Assembly: GCA_024709705.1 (NCBI GenBank)
Contig: JANJWE010000156.1
Coordinates: 1-8,470, forward strand
Length of the DNA: 8,470 nt
Source of the DNA: Flavobacterium sp.
Lineage (GTDB): Bacteria > Bacteroidota > Bacteroidia > Flavobacteriales > Flavobacteriaceae
Direction: 5' to 3'
The notes below the pieces were generated by a model. That model was not told the DNA's origin, ran no database searches, and saw only the letters and a program-made list of their open reading frames with translations. The position numbers and the translations under genes were made by a program. Positions 7,339 through 8,470 of the stretch are shown in pieces (position 1 is the stretch's first letter; the number at the start of each line of letters is the position of its first letter).

Positions 7339-7380
7339 AAAAAGAGAAAGCACCTTAAAAACGTGTTAAGATGCTTTTCT
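7337..7380. terminator. Bidirectional intrinsic terminator between convergent genes
   Basis: GCACCTTAA (7350-7358) pairs with TTAAGATGC (7366-7374) around a 7-base loop, and AAA/TTT outside (7347-7349 with 7375-7377) extends the stem to 12 positions. The single non-pair, C7353 with A7371 on the plus strand, becomes a G-U wobble in the minus-strand RNA. Seven A residues at 7337-7343 give a run of seven U in minus-strand RNA just past the stem. The plus strand has only TTTTCT (7375-7380), partly in the stem. The structure therefore looks stronger for the minus-strand gene but should serve both. It overlaps the last two bases of the symporter stop codon. Confidence 0.8.
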
Positions 7381-7407
7381 CCAATCAACTAAATACTGCA
7401 GACCTCG

Positions 7408-8470
7408 CTACAATTCCGTTACAATAAACTCACTTCTACGGTTACGTTGGTGTTCTTCTTCTGTACATTCTACATTATCAGAACATGGGTTAACCAATTG
7501 AGTTTCGCCATAACCTTTGGCTGTTAATCTGTTTTTATCAATTCCGTTTTGAATAAGCCAATCACGGGTTGATTTAGCTCTTCTATCCGATAAAGCTTCA
7601 TTGTATTTATGCGTTTGTCGGCTATCTGTATGAGAACGAATGTCAATTTTTAAAGTTGGATATTGCTTTAACACATCTAATATTTTGGCCAATTCTAAAG
7701 CAGCATCAGGTCTAATATTCGATTTATCTAAATCAAAATAAATTATCTTTATACCAAAAGCTTTGGCTAAATCATCTCCTACAGTTATAGGTTTTTGGGT
7801 TTTTTCCAACTCAATAGGCAAAAAGGTTTCTCCGGTTGTTTTAGGAATTTGTACCGCTTTTTCATTCGTATTGTAATCCGTCTTCTCGGCTCTTACATAA
7901 TATTTGGCATCACAACTTACAGAGTTGAATTTAAATTTTCCTTGATTATCAGAAACCGTCTCCTCTAACTTAGAAAAATTTTGATCAAATAAAGTTACTT
8001 TAGCTGATGTAATTACTTGACCTGATTCAGCATCGGTAACTAATCCGTTAAGAATCTGTTCACAAGGTTTTTGAAGTGGTTTAAGTTCTCTAAATCTATA
8101 AATATCATCATCTCCAATCCCTTTTTCACGATTGGACGAGAGAAAACCAAGTTTTGAATCGGTATCTATTATATAGCCAAAATCATCAAATGAACTGTTT
8201 GCCGGTTTACCAACATTAAGTACTTCTAAATCATTTGATATATTATCCCAAAATACTCTAAAAATATCTAAACCCCCTAATCCCGGATGACCATCCGAAG
8301 CAAAAAATAACTCATTTGATTTTGAAATAAACGGAAAAGATTCCCTCCCTTCGGTATTGATTTTAGGACCTAAATTTTGGGGAGTACCTAAGGTTCCGTC
8401 ATTATTTATTGCAACTTTGAACAAATCGGACTTTCCTAATGTACCAGGCATATCAGAAGCAAAAATCAAC
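7408..8470 (-). CDS. PD40 propeller / OmpA-family peptidoglycan-binding protein, PorE-like (5' end missing)
   Basis: C-terminal part of an envelope protein expected to anchor outer-membrane machinery to peptidoglycan. Over the visible 353 residues, the domain order is three PD40/WD40-like propeller blades (about 1-35, 43-90 and 97-127; FASD, FFASDGHPGLGGLDIF and GFLSSNREKGIGDDDIY), a carboxypeptidase-regulatory-like beta-sandwich (about 139-222, GLVTDAESGQ...SDNQGKFKF), and an OmpA_C domain (about 240-353). The last has YFDLDKSNIRPDA (244-256), SHTDSRQTHKYNEALSDRRA (279-298) with the likely diaminopimelate-binding D282 and R297, and QRNRRSEF (341-348). This matches the C-terminal order reported for PorE of the type IX secretion system. 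PorE proteins also have N-terminal TPRs, which would lie beyond the right edge. The methionine at 8467-8469 is in mid-propeller, so the frame runs on and the true start is outside. Flavobacteria carry many paralogues, often beside PorP/SprF genes, so a specific PorE identity is not claimed. It is convergent to the sugar genes. Confidence 0.88.
   Translation of the reverse strand, partial: LIFASDMPGTLGKSDLFKVAINNDGTLGTPQNLGPKINTEGRESFPFISKSNELFFASDGHPGLGGLDIFRVFWDNISNDLEVLNVGKPANSSFDDFGYIIDTDSKLGFLSSNREKGIGDDDIYRFRELKPLQKPCEQILNGLVTDAESGQVITSAKVTLFDQNFSKLEETVSDNQGKFKFNSVSCDAKYYVRAEKTDYNTNEKAVQIPKTTGETFLPIELEKTQKPITVGDDLAKAFGIKIIYFDLDKSNIRPDAALELAKILDVLKQYPTLKIDIRSHTDSRQTHKYNEALSDRRAKSTRDWLIQNGIDKNRLTAKGYGETQLVNPCSDNVECTEEEHQRNRRSEFIVTEL

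Noticed and set aside
7143..7388. Minus-strand open frame across the symporter end and terminator
   Set aside because: It starts inside the terminator hairpin and runs opposite conserved transporter sequence.
8467..8469. Minus-strand ATG at 8467-8469 as the start of the OmpA-like gene
   Set aside because: It begins in the middle of a PD40 blade with no signal peptide. The gene continues past the right edge.
1..8470. CRISPR array, tRNA/rRNA, insertion sequence, phage or defence system
   Set aside because: No regularly spaced repeats, RNA-gene structure, transposase, integrase, terminal repeats or defence-type domains were seen. Nearly all sequence is accounted for by the six genes.

Overview
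The window is AT-rich and looks like a Bacteroidota genome, most likely a Flavobacterium-type marine or freshwater member of the Flavobacteriia. Ribosome binding sites are weak or absent, the GH2 enzyme is a lipoprotein, the SGLT-type transporter resembles those of this phylum, and the last gene is an OmpA/PD40-propeller protein of the kind common in gliding and type IX secretion bacteria. The assignment rests on protein character only; no marker RNA gene is present.

Layout. Positions 1-7338 hold five plus-strand genes that read as one catabolic unit: the 3' part of a GH53 endo-beta-1,4-galactanase (cut by the left edge), a lipoprotein GH2 beta-galactosidase, galactokinase (galK), galactose-1-phosphate uridylyltransferase (galT) and a Na+/galactose symporter of the vSGLT type. 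The gaps are 50, 1, 131 and 15 bases. The only sizeable one, between galK and galT, contains overlapping inverted repeats but no convincing promoter. A bidirectional intrinsic terminator (about 7337-7380) closes the unit. From 7408 to the right edge a convergent minus-strand gene encodes the C-terminal part of a PD40 propeller / carboxypeptidase-regulatory-like / OmpA_C protein, similar in domain order to PorE. It is probably unrelated to the sugar pathway.

How the genes work together (inference from families). GH53 cuts beta-1,4-galactan, for example pectic arabinogalactan type I, into galacto-oligosaccharides. The membrane-anchored GH2 enzyme releases galactose outside the cytoplasm, and the symporter carries galactose across the inner membrane with Na+. 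GalK makes galactose-1-phosphate and GalT exchanges it with UDP-glucose to give glucose-1-phosphate and UDP-galactose. UDP-galactose 4-epimerase (galE), mutarotase, a regulator and any SusC/SusD pair are not in the window. They may lie upstream or elsewhere.

I see no new biological system here. The region is a well-formed, mostly conventional galactan/galactose utilisation locus. The points worth a second look are residue-level deviations in the GH2 enzyme and the symporter, a basic tail on GalK, and the structured galK-galT spacer.
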